Assembly: GCA_036378735.1 (NCBI GenBank)
Contig: DASUVX010000139.1
Location: 1-24,942 of the forward strand
Source of the DNA: GCA-003244245 sp036378735
Lineage (GTDB): Bacteria; Actinomycetota; Actinomycetes; Mycobacteriales; Pseudonocardiaceae
Direction: 5' to 3'
DNA length: 24,942 bases
Shown here: positions 1 through 6,634 of the stretch, piece by piece
Position numbering within the stretch: the first letter of the stretch is position 1
How the letters are laid out: every line of letters begins with the position of its first letter
The notes under the pieces: model-generated
What the model was told of the DNA's origin: nothing
What the model saw: the letters and a program-made list of their open reading frames with translations, nothing else
Database searches by the model: none
Made by a program: the position numbers and the translations under genes

Positions 1-730
1 CGGTGGCCAGCGCGATCTCCTCGGCCGCCTCCTCAGCCCGCTGCATATGCCTGGCCAGGGACTGCTCAGTGTGCTCCCAGCCGGCCACGGTGCCGGTGGG
101 CAGGTGATGCAGCTCCACCCGGCGGCACTCCCGGCGCAGCGTGCGCCGCGCGGCGAAAGCGTACAGCGCCAGCGCCTGCGAGCCCCGGGCATCACCCGAG
201 GTAAGCGCTTGGCGACCAGTCTTGTAATCCACCACAACCAGCTCGCCGTCCCGCTCGTCGATTCGGTCCACTCGACCTTCCGCGACGATCCGCCGGGTCG
301 GCGCGGAGACCCATCGCTCGACGCCCACCGGATCCAGATGGGGGTCGAGCTCATCGACGTAGCGCGCCACCCAGTCCTGCGCGCGGCTGCGATAGTCGGC
401 GGCCTGCGCGTCGTCCGCGAAGCCCTCCCCGGACCAGTGCGCCGCCACCAGCGCGGCCGCCGCATGCGGGCGGCGCCGACTCGGCGCGAGATCGAACAGC
501 GCCCGCAGCGCAGTGTGCACCACCGCGCCCAGCGTGTTGTGCGCCCAGGCGCCACCACGTGCCGGGGTAGGCCGATCCAGATAGGCCATCCGGTAGCGGC
601 GCGGGCAGCCGATCCAGGTGCTGAGCTTGGCCGGGGTGACCCGCACCAACGGCCGGGGCAGACCCCCCAGCTCCAACTCACCCTGTATCAATGCCGCCTC
701 CGCGGGACCAAGTGCGTCGGCGGTTGTCAA
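1..730 (-). CDS. RecB-family PD-(D/E)XK nuclease, C-terminus beyond left edge
   Basis: The minus strand is open from the left edge to about 730. It encodes a RecB/Cas4-like nuclease domain protein, of the class that degrades or processes DNA ends. Visible motifs, numbered from the TTG at 730, are a Cys-containing entry motif STWIGCPRRYR (about 37-47), GAVVH (68-72), GRVDRID with Asp155, and VVDYKTGR with Asp168 and Lys170. This matches the H–D–DxK active-site pattern of the superfamily. No ATG or GTG suits the start. A TTG at 730 has GGAGG a few bases upstream and overlaps the stop of the PHP gene as TTGA, implying translational coupling. An identical TTG with the same ribosome site recurs in frame at 691 because the junction is tandemly duplicated. 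The last part of the protein lies outside the window. The family is clear; the exact start and biological role are not. Confidence 0.85.
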   Translation of the reverse strand, partial: MTTADALGPAEAALIQGELELGGLPRPLVRVTPAKLSTWIGCPRRYRMAYLDRPTPARGGAWAHNTLGAVVHTALRALFDLAPSRRRPHAAAALVAAHWSGEGFADDAQAADYRSRAQDWVARYVDELDPHLDPVGVERWVSAPTRRIVAEGRVDRIDERDGELVVVDYKTGRQALTSGDARGSQALALYAFAARRTLRRECRRVELHHLPTGTVAGWEHTEQSLARHMQRAEEAAEEIALAT

Positions 731-762
731 TGCCGCCTCCGCGGGACCAAGTGCGTCGGCGG
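688..762. repeat. Tandem duplication, 36-bp identical units, period 39 bp
   Basis: Positions 688-723 and 727-762 are identical over 36 bp. The 39-bp period is 13 codons, so the reading frame of the nuclease gene is kept. The unit carries the stop codon of the PHP gene, a GGAGG ribosome site and the TTG start of the nuclease, so the whole translation-start region exists twice. Confidence 0.95.
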
Positions 763-1653
763 GTCGCCTGCCGTGCCATCCCGCCCACCGTACCCATTCA
801 GGGTGACGATGTTGCGGGTGGCAAGGTGCTCGATCCGATCAAGTGACTCGGGGTCGGTCGTCTCCTGTCCCAGTGACACCGTCTTGTTCGTGCCGTGGTA
901 ATCGCTGGATCCGGTGGCCACCAGATCCAGTTCGCCGGCGAGGTCGCGCAGCGCCGCGCGGTCGGCTTCGGTGTGATCGGGGTGGTCGACTTCCACCCCG
1001 GCCAGTCCCTGGCCGGCGAGTTCGGCGATGACCGCGTGCTCGATCACCGGCCCGCGGCGGCGAGCCATGGGATGCGCCAGCACCGCGACCCCGCCCGCGT
1101 CGCGGACCATCCGGATGGCGGCGCCGACGTCGGTATCGGCCCGGTCGAGGTAATACCGGCCGCCGGAGCTCAAGAACCGGTGGAAGGCTTCGTCGACGCT
1201 ACCCACCACACCAGCTGACACCAGCGCTCGCGCCAGGTGCGGGCGTCCGGCTGGTGCTTCCGGCGCGAGGCTGCCGAGCACCCCGTCCGGGTCGACCGGG
1301 AACCCGTCCGCAGCCATCCGCGCGGCCATCGAGTGCAACCGGGCGCGTCGCTCGTCGCGCAGCCGGACCTGCTCGGCGATGATGGTCGGTGACTCGGGGT
1401 CGAACAGGTAGCCGAGTAGGTGGACCGAGACCCGACCGCCCCGGCCGTCCGGTGCGACACAGGAGAACTCCGCACCCCGAATCAGCCGCAGCCCCGCCGG
1501 CAAGGACTCGACCGCCTCGGCCCATCCAGTGGTGGTGTCGTGGTCGGTCAGCGCCACCGCGTCAAGGCCGGCCGCGGCGGCAGCGGCCATGAGCTGCGCT
1601 GGCGTGTCCGTTCCATCAGACGCAGTCGAGTGGGCGTGCAAATCGATGCGCAC
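727..1653 (-). CDS. PHP-domain metal-dependent phosphoesterase
   Basis: This 308-residue protein of the PHP phosphoesterase family resembles the TrpH/YciV group, which hydrolyses nucleoside 3',5'-bisphosphates or trims short RNA. The metal ligands expected for a PHP active site are visible: HAH at 6-8, DHD at 37-39, Glu62, His79 in VHLLGY, His194 in LAHP and DYH at 251-253. The ATG at 1653 starts directly with the first metal motif, so no upstream extension is needed. The gene ends in the duplicated 39-bp segment, which encodes its last residues (THLVPRRRH) and its TGA. It overlaps the start of the RecB-like nuclease, and the pair probably forms a nucleic-acid processing operon (inference). 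The precise substrate cannot be read from the sequence. Confidence 0.9.
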   Translation of the reverse strand: MRIDLHAHSTASDGTDTPAQLMAAAAAAGLDAVALTDHDTTTGWAEAVESLPAGLRLIRGAEFSCVAPDGRGGRVSVHLLGYLFDPESPTIIAEQVRLRDERRARLHSMAARMAADGFPVDPDGVLGSLAPEAPAGRPHLARALVSAGVVGSVDEAFHRFLSSGGRYYLDRADTDVGAAIRMVRDAGGVAVLAHPMARRRGPVIEHAVIAELAGQGLAGVEVDHPDHTEADRAALRDLAGELDLVATGSSDYHGTNKTVSLGQETTDPESLDRIEHLATRNIVTLNGYGGRDGTAGDPPTHLVPRRRH

Positions 1654-1683
1654 CCACGCCAGTCTGCCCGACTATGGGAGCCG

Positions 1684-2268
1684 TCATTCAGGGCCAGTCC
1701 ACCTCGGGCGGAGCCGCCGCCTGCGGCGCGGGACGGGCGGCCGCTCCAAGTTATGCGAACGGACCTGCTTCTTGTCGCCGAAGATCAGTTCAGAGATCGC
1801 CAGGAAGACTTCCTCGGGCCGCGGCAAGTATCTGATGAACTCCAAGTCCTGCTTCTGACCGGCGGACTCTATCCGCAGCGTGCCGTAGCCCAGTATCTGC
1901 CCGAGTACCGGCCGCAGGAAGCTCATATCAGTCACCTTGGTGATCGGCATCATGGAGTTCTTCGTCTCGATGATGCCGCTGGTGACCATGAATCGCTTAT
2001 CGGTGACGATGATGATTTCGACCCACCACTCCAGCGCTTTCCAGGCGTAGCGGATCAAGGCCGCGACGGCTGTGTACCAGAGCAACGACTGCAGCAACCA
2101 CAGGTCGCCGATCCACACGCTGAGCAGCTTGGACAGCACGAACGCCACGACCACGACCCCGATGGTCTGCAGCAGCGGCACGATCAGCACTGCCCAGTGC
2201 CGCCGCACCCGGATCACCCGCCGCTCTACGGCGGGGTTGAGCAGGACGTTGGACTGTCGACCGATCAT
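1684..2268 (-). CDS. PH-like (bPH2/DUF304) domain membrane protein
   Basis: This 194-residue protein has two adjacent hydrophobic helices (about residues 26-48 and 53-75). A bacterial PH-like segment follows, with the typical motif DKRFMVTSGIIETK and later GYGTLRIESAGQ. The C-terminus is very basic (PRRRRRLRPR) and probably cytoplasmic. Proteins of this family sit in the inner membrane; their function is generally unknown. The ATG at 2268 has no convincing ribosome site and abuts a 12-bp palindrome, so a leaderless transcript is possible. The gene is divergent from the NUDIX gene and 30 bp upstream of the PHP gene on the same strand, so it may be co-transcribed with PHP and the nuclease. Confidence 0.8.
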   Translation of the reverse strand: MIGRQSNVLLNPAVERRVIRVRRHWAVLIVPLLQTIGVVVVAFVLSKLLSVWIGDLWLLQSLLWYTAVAALIRYAWKALEWWVEIIIVTDKRFMVTSGIIETKNSMMPITKVTDMSFLRPVLGQILGYGTLRIESAGQKQDLEFIRYLPRPEEVFLAISELIFGDKKQVRSHNLERPPVPRRRRRLRPRWTGPE

Positions 2269-2436
2269 GGCAGCGCTGCCTGCGGCGTCTTCGCACTCAC
2301 TGTGACCTACCCGTCTGGCCCCGTCTCGCCCCTGTCAGGGACTGTCTGGCCGCTGGGACAACGGATGCTGCCATTGTCGCGCACTCACGTCATCGATCAA
2401 GCGGCGACACTCGGGATCCTACTACCATGATCGCTG
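2269..2436. promoter_or_regulatory. Divergent intergenic region with start-codon-abutting palindrome
   Basis: This 168-bp gap between two divergent genes must hold both promoters. Immediately next to the PH-domain start codon, positions 2269-2280 form a perfect palindrome, GGCAGCGCTGCC. It could be an operator or simply a chance GC-rich palindrome. No convincing -10/-35 pair was identified. Confidence 0.35.
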
Positions 2437-2868
2437 ATGACAGGCCCAGCCGAGCAGCGAATCCGGTGCGTCGGGGCAGTGGTGTTCGACGACGCCGGCC
2501 GGCTGTTGCTGGTGCGGCGAGCGCGCGAGCCGGGACGGGGACGTTGGTCGGTTCCCGGTGGCCGGGTGGAAACCGGTGAGACCGATGCCCAAGCGGTGAT
2601 CCGCGAGGTAGCCGAGGAGACCGGGCTGATGGTCGAGATCGTGCAGCTGCTGGGCAATGTGCAACGGCAGGCCCCCGGCGCAGCGGTGTTCGACATCTAC
2701 GACTACCGGTGCCGGGTGACCGGCGGGGCACTCCAGGCAGGCGACGACGCTGACGATGCCCGCTGGTGCAATGCGCAGACGCTGGCGACGCTACCGATCG
2801 TCACCGGCCTTATTGAAGCCCTCACCCACTGGCAGTGCCTCCCCCGCCACACGCCGCCGCATCCCTAA
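2437..2868 (+). CDS. NUDIX hydrolase
   Basis: A 143-residue NUDIX protein that would hydrolyse a nucleoside diphosphate linked to another moiety, using a divalent metal. The full NUDIX box is present at residues 42-64: Gly42, Glu48, then REVAEETGL at 56-64, fitting GX5EX7REUXEEXGU. It is preceded by the usual strand with LLLVRRA and WSVPGG. Length is normal for a single-domain MutT/ADP-ribose-type enzyme. The substrate cannot be assigned; WSVPGGRVETGE and the following DIYDYRCRV are seen in both MutT-like and ADP-ribose pyrophosphatase-like members. The stop codon is followed after 18 bp by a paired palindrome element that may end its transcript. Confidence 0.9.
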   Translation: MTGPAEQRIRCVGAVVFDDAGRLLLVRRAREPGRGRWSVPGGRVETGETDAQAVIREVAEETGLMVEIVQLLGNVQRQAPGAAVFDIYDYRCRVTGGALQAGDDADDARWCNAQTLATLPIVTGLIEALTHWQCLPRHTPPHP

Positions 2869-2886
2869 CGACACCCCTGCTACTGA

Positions 2887-2952
2887 CCCCGATATGTCTC
2901 CATGTCGGGGTCCCGCCACCCCTGCTGACCCCGATATGTCTCCATGTCGGGG
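2887..2952 (+). repeat. Paired 24-bp palindrome element, copy 1
   Basis: Two 24-bp palindromic units lie at 2887-2910 and 2929-2952, separated by exactly 18 bp. Both read left arm CCCCGATATG, loop TCTC, right arm CATGTCGGGG. The arms pair over 10 bp with one U·G position in RNA. The element sits 18 bp behind the NUDIX stop, between convergent genes. It could act as a bidirectional terminator or 3'-end stabiliser; the exact role is inferred. Confidence 0.9.
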
Positions 2953-2984
2953 AGCAGGGGGTGAGCAGGGGGTGAGCAGGGGGT
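2949..2984 (+). repeat. G-run tail: three 11-bp tandem units, quadruplex motif
   Basis: Positions 2952-2984 are three perfect copies of GAGCAGGGGGT. Together with the GGGG that closes the preceding palindrome (2949-2952), they give four G-runs of 4-5 separated by loops of 4, 6 and 6 bases. This fits the usual G-quadruplex pattern on the plus strand. Confidence 0.75.
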
Positions 2985-3006
2985 GAAGGACGTGGGGTGA
3001 ACGGGC

Positions 3007-3522
3007 TCAAGCGGGAGTGGGGCCGGGTCCCATCGCGAGTTTGGCCAGCATGTCGCGGGCCTGCTCAGCGTGCCGCGGCTGGCATAGCACGTCGTAGCGA
3101 CCCGCTACCAGCTGACTCGACGAGGCGAAATCCCGACGGCCCCGGGTCGCGGCATAACCGGCAGCCGCGAACACGGTGCCGAACACCGCGCCGGTGGCCA
3201 GCCCTACCAGGATGGGAATGATGCCGGTCCCGGCTTGGGAAGCGAACAGGCTGAGCAACACCCCGACGAACAGACCGAACCAGGCACCCGACGCCGCTCC
3301 CTGGCTGAGTACCCGTCCCCAGGTCAACCGGCGCAGCACCCGCTCCACCAGCATGAGGTCCACACCGACGATCGTGACTTCGGCGACCGGGAACTGGTTG
3401 TCAGCGAGGTGGTCCACCGCGCGCTGCGCTTCGGCATAGGTGTTGTAGGAGCCGATGGGCCAGCCGGTGGGTGGAGTGGGCAGGCCGGGCATCTGGCCTG
3501 GGCCGGGAAATGGACTGGTCAT
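3007..3522 (-). CDS. General stress protein 17M-like membrane protein (Rv1234-like)
   Basis: A 171-residue protein. Its N-terminal region has a proline-rich leader, then SYNTYAEAQRAVDHLADNQFP and VTIVGVDLM, the pattern of the GSP17M/YflT-type domain found in Rv1234 of M. tuberculosis. Two glycine/alanine-rich membrane segments follow (about residues 78-96 and 98-125). The C-terminus YDVLCQPRHAEQARDMLAKL resembles the terminal helix of the same family. The ATG at 3522 has GAGGTGA seven bases upstream. This ribosome site lies inside a short hairpin, which could modulate translation. The gene follows the acyl-CoA dehydrogenase on the same strand after 46 bp, so co-transcription is possible. Its molecular role is unknown. 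Confidence 0.8.
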   Translation of the reverse strand: MTSPFPGPGQMPGLPTPPTGWPIGSYNTYAEAQRAVDHLADNQFPVAEVTIVGVDLMLVERVLRRLTWGRVLSQGAASGAWFGLFVGVLLSLFASQAGTGIIPILVGLATGAVFGTVFAAAGYAATRGRRDFASSSQLVAGRYDVLCQPRHAEQARDMLAKLAMGPGPTPA

Positions 3523-3530
3523 AACGCATC

Positions 3531-3546
3531 ACCTCGTCTACGAGGT
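3531..3546 (-). promoter_or_regulatory. Hairpin overlapping ribosome-binding site
   Basis: On the minus strand the mRNA leader contains ACCUCG, a UAGA loop and CGAGGU, a perfect 6-bp stem extendable by one U·G pair. The right arm is part of the ribosome site GAGGUGA of the gene starting at 3522. Folding would hide this site. Confidence 0.45.
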
Positions 3547-3568
3547 ACCCCGTCGTGCCGACAGCGGA

Positions 3569-4765
3569 TCATCCTCGCGCAGCGTACTCCCGTAGCAATC
3601 CCTTACTGATGATCGTCTTTTGGATCTCGCTGGTGCCCTCGCCGATGAGCAGGAACGGCGCTTCGCGCATCAGCCGCTCGATCTCGTACTCCTTGGAGTA
3701 GCCGTAGCCCCCGTGGATGCGGAAGGCATCCTCGGTGACCTCCTTGCAGTATTCGCTGGCCAGCAGCTTCGCCATGCCAGTCTGCACGTCGTTGCGCGCG
3801 CCGGAATCCTTGAGCCGGGCGGCGTTGACCATCATCAGGTGCGCGGCTTCGACCTTGGTGGCCATTTCGGCCAGCTTGAACGCGATCGCCTGATGCTGCG
3901 CGATCGGTTTGCCGAAGGTCTTGCGGTGCTGGGCGTAGTCGACCGCGAGCTCGAAGGCTCGAATCGCGATGCCACAGGCCCGGGCGGCGACGTTGACCCG
4001 CCCCACCTCGACGCCATCCATCATCTGTGCGAAGCCCTTGCCGGGCGCGGCGCCGAGGACCTTGTCCGCCCCGATGCGGTAGCCGTCGAACACCAACTCG
4101 GTGGTGTCGACGCCTTTGTAACCCATCTTGTCGATCTTGCCGGGGATGCTGAGACCCGGGGCGACCTCGCCGTAACCAGTGGGCTTGTCCACCAGCAGCG
4201 CGGTCAGGTTGTGGTGCGCCTTCGCCGCCCCCTCGTCGGTCTTGACCAGCGTTGCCACCAGGGTCGACGTGCCACCATTGGTCAGCCACATCTTCGCGCC
4301 GTCGACGATGTAGCCGTCACCATCGCGTCGAGCCCTCGTCTTGATCGCCGCTACGTCGGAACCCAGCTCCGGTTCCGACATCGAAAAGGCACCGCGAATG
4401 CGTCCTTCTGCCATGCCCGGCAGGTAGTGCTGCTTCTGCTCGTCGGTGCCGTGATGGCTGATCATATGCGCCACGATGAAGTGGGTATTGATCACGCCGG
4501 AGACGCTCATCCAACCCCGGGCGATCTGCTCCGCCACCAGCGCGTAAGTCAGCAGGGACTCGCCCAGCCCGCCATATTCCTCGGGGATGGTGAGGCCGAA
4601 CAGGCCCATCTCCTTCATCCCCTCGACGATCTCGTGCGGATAGGTGTCGGTGTGCTCCAGTTCCTGGGCGACCGGGATGATCTCCTTGTCCACGAAGGTC
4701 TTCACCGTGGCCAGGATCTCCTGCTGGATCTCGGTGAGACCACCGGTCTGAGCGAGCCGGGCCAT
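3569..4765 (-). CDS. Acyl-CoA dehydrogenase
   Basis: A 398-residue FAD-dependent acyl-CoA dehydrogenase of normal length, which catalyses alpha,beta-dehydrogenation of an acyl-CoA and passes electrons to ETF. The first family signature is FSMSEPELGSD (127-137). The FAD-binding C-terminal region has RKTFGKPIAQHQAI (281-294) and HGGYGYSKEYEIERLMRE (351-368). The catalytic base is Glu376 in IGEGTSEIQ. The frame is open upstream to 4945, but that extension is unlike the family. The start MARLAQTGGLT at 4765 has AAAGGG upstream and matches family length. It is probably the first gene of a two-gene unit with the GSP17M-like gene and is divergent from the selenium-binding protein gene. The chain-length specificity is not evident. 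Confidence 0.92.
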   Translation of the reverse strand: MARLAQTGGLTEIQQEILATVKTFVDKEIIPVAQELEHTDTYPHEIVEGMKEMGLFGLTIPEEYGGLGESLLTYALVAEQIARGWMSVSGVINTHFIVAHMISHHGTDEQKQHYLPGMAEGRIRGAFSMSEPELGSDVAAIKTRARRDGDGYIVDGAKMWLTNGGTSTLVATLVKTDEGAAKAHHNLTALLVDKPTGYGEVAPGLSIPGKIDKMGYKGVDTTELVFDGYRIGADKVLGAAPGKGFAQMMDGVEVGRVNVAARACGIAIRAFELAVDYAQHRKTFGKPIAQHQAIAFKLAEMATKVEAAHLMMVNAARLKDSGARNDVQTGMAKLLASEYCKEVTEDAFRIHGGYGYSKEYEIERLMREAPFLLIGEGTSEIQKTIISKGLLREYAARG

Positions 4766-5143
4766 GAAGGGCAACCCTTTCGTCGCAGGCGGCGGGGCCT
4801 GATAGTGGATTACCCGCCAGTATGACGGCCGCGACCGCTGCCGGCGTCCCGCACCCCATACGATGTAAAACAGCGGCCGCGTATTGATTGCTGAAAGTGA
4901 GCGATGGCCGTGCAGCTTCGCACAGTTATCACTCACTTTCACCAAGCTTCTCCCGGGCGCCCTCCACTCGATATACTGCCGCGGTGCGGCATCAGGGATG
5001 CTTCATAACGCCGTCTCTTGCCAACGCGTGGCTGTTCATGCGGCGATACGTCGATTTCCATCGGCTGTCCAGCGCGATGTGTTGCGGCCGCTGACCACTC
5101 GCCGACCACATCCGGACTCCGCGCAAACCTCAAGGAGCATGTG
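4766..5143. promoter_or_regulatory. Divergent regulatory region with 10-bp inverted repeat
   Basis: No credible gene lies in this 378-bp gap. It separates the divergent acyl-CoA dehydrogenase and methanethiol-oxidase genes and must carry both promoters. A perfect inverted repeat has arms TGAAAGTGAG at 4892-4901 and CTCACTTTCA at 4932-4941, with a 30-bp loop. The 40-bp centre-to-centre distance is close to four helical turns, a plausible layout for a dimer-of-dimers regulator. The stretch is less GC-rich than the genes around it. A strong ribosome site AAGGAG is at 5132-5137. Confidence 0.45.
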
Positions 5144-6559
5144 ATGAGTGCAGCCGCCACTACATCCCCCGATCCGACCTTCTACCGCAGCCCCGCCGAG
5201 GCGGCCGCCGCGCCGGCCGAGAAGCTCGCCTACGTTGTCGCCTTCGATCGCGCCGCGCAGCGACCCGATGCACTCACCGTCGTCGACGTCGACCCGGACT
5301 CGCCGGCGTACGGGCAGGTGGTGGGCTGGGCGGACCTGCCCAGCACGGGCAACGAACTACACCATTTCGGCTGGAACGCCTGCAGCAGCGCGCTGGCCCA
5401 TGAGGGGCATGACACGCACGACCTGCAACGCCGGTACCTGCTGCTGCCCGGGCTGCGCAGCTCTGAGGTGCATGTCTACGACACCCACCCGGACCCGGCC
5501 AACCCCACGCTGGTCAAGACGATCAGCGCCAAAGAGCTGGCGGACAAAGCCGGCTACTCCCGGCCGCACACCCTGCACTGTGGCCCCGAGGGGATCTTCC
5601 TATCCTGCCTTGGCAGCGCCAACGGGGCCGACGGACCCGGTGGGATCGCGCTGCTCGACCATGCCACCTTCGACGTGCTGGGGCCCTGGGAGAACGACCG
5701 CGGGCCGCAGTACCTGTCGTATGACGCGTGGTGGCACCTCAAGCAGAACACGCTGATCACCAGCGAGTGGGGCACCCCCTCCATGATCGAGGACGGGGTC
5801 AACCCGGAGCTGTTGCTGGCCAACAAGTACGGCCATGCGCTGCACTTCTGGGATCTTGCCGCGGGCAAGCACGTCCAGCGGGTGGACCTGGGGGCTCACC
5901 ACCAGATGGTGCTCGAGTTGCGCCCTGCGCATGACCCGGAGGCGACGTGGGGATTCGTCGGCGTGGTGGTGTCCACCCAGGACCTGTCCGCATCGGTGTG
6001 GCGCTGGCATCGGGAAAACGGCAGCTGGACGGCGGACAAGGTGATCACCATCGCTCCCGAGCCCGCTGACCCCGATCTGCTGCCCCCCGCGCTGAAGCCG
6101 TTCGGTGCCGTCCCACCCCTGATCACCGACATCAACCTGTCGGTGGACGACCGGCAGCTGTACGTGTCGTGCTTTGGCACCGGCGAGCTCAAGCAGTACG
6201 ACGTGTCGGATCCGGCGAACCCACGGGAAACCGGCTCGGTGCGATTGGGCGGCATCGTCGACCGCGCGGCCCATCCGGCCGAACCCAACCTCCCACTGGC
6301 CGGCGGCCCGCAGATGGTCGAGGTGAGCCGGGACGGGCAGCGGGTCTATGTCACCAACTCGCTGTACGGCGCTTGGGACGATCAGTTCTTTCCCGGTGGT
6401 GTCGGCGCGTGGATGGCGAAACTCGATGCCGACCTGGCGGGAGGACTGACCATCGATCGCGGGTTCTTCCTGCACGGCGACGATTTCCGGGGCCTGCGAG
6501 TACACCAGGTGCGCCTGCAAGGCGGTGACGCTTCCTCAGACTCCTACTGCTACCGCTGA
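5144..6559 (+). CDS. Selenium-binding protein 56 / methanethiol oxidase
   Basis: A 471-residue member of the SBP56 family. Characterised members (human SELENBP1 and bacterial MtoX) are copper-dependent methanethiol oxidases that make formaldehyde, H2S and H2O2. The family hallmark LHHFGWNACSSA is present with His73, His74 and Cys80 (the cysteine linked to selenium binding). Other family features seen are SRPHTLHCGPEGIFLS, GYSR, ITSEWGTPSMIEDG, HQMVLELRPAHDP, LITDINLSVDDRQLYVSCFG and a C-terminal DDFRGLRVHQVRLQGGD. The ATG at 5144 follows AAGGAG by six bases; upstream in-frame codons are unlike the family and were excluded. No signal peptide is visible, so a cytoplasmic location is likely. The stop codon is followed by a short GC hairpin. 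Confidence 0.93.
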   Translation: MSAAATTSPDPTFYRSPAEAAAAPAEKLAYVVAFDRAAQRPDALTVVDVDPDSPAYGQVVGWADLPSTGNELHHFGWNACSSALAHEGHDTHDLQRRYLLLPGLRSSEVHVYDTHPDPANPTLVKTISAKELADKAGYSRPHTLHCGPEGIFLSCLGSANGADGPGGIALLDHATFDVLGPWENDRGPQYLSYDAWWHLKQNTLITSEWGTPSMIEDGVNPELLLANKYGHALHFWDLAAGKHVQRVDLGAHHQMVLELRPAHDPEATWGFVGVVVSTQDLSASVWRWHRENGSWTADKVITIAPEPADPDLLPPALKPFGAVPPLITDINLSVDDRQLYVSCFGTGELKQYDVSDPANPRETGSVRLGGIVDRAAHPAEPNLPLAGGPQMVEVSRDGQRVYVTNSLYGAWDDQFFPGGVGAWMAKLDADLAGGLTIDRGFFLHGDDFRGLRVHQVRLQGGDASSDSYCYR

Positions 6560-6568
6560 GCCTTGACG

Positions 6569-6585
6569 CGGGCCACGCCGGCCCG
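6569..6585 (+). terminator. Short GC hairpin after the methanethiol-oxidase gene
   Basis: CGGGCC (6569-6574), a 5-base loop and GGCCCG (6580-6585) start nine bases after the stop codon. There is no U-tract, which is common for actinobacterial terminators, so termination is only plausible. Confidence 0.35.
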
Positions 6586-6622
6586 ATCCCGATTCGCCTC
6601 CGAATGGCGCAACAGCGAGCGC

Positions 6623-6628
6623 TAGCCT
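6623..6628 (+). promoter_or_regulatory. Likely -10 box (TAGCCT) of a leaderless transcript
   Basis: TAGCCT lies six bases before the GTG at 6635. That spacing would put the transcription start at or next to the start codon. No good -35 element and no ribosome site are seen. Confidence 0.35.
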
Positions 6629-6634
6629 CGTACT

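Noticed and set aside
47..901. Long plus-strand open frame at the left end
   Set aside because: It is arginine/proline-rich antisense sequence over the RecB-like and PHP genes, whose conserved motifs lie on the minus strand.
2887..2952. Paired 24-nt palindromes with an 18-nt gap resemble a minimal CRISPR array
   Set aside because: Only two units occur per site, the spacer length is fixed with partly conserved positions across loci, units flip orientation, and no cas gene is present.
3620..4825. 401-codon plus-strand open frame
   Set aside because: It is antisense to the acyl-CoA dehydrogenase, which has complete catalytic motifs and normal length.
4766..4945. 60-residue N-terminal extension of the acyl-CoA dehydrogenase
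   Set aside because: It does not fit the family N-terminus; the ATG at 4765 gives normal length and has a purine-rich site upstream.
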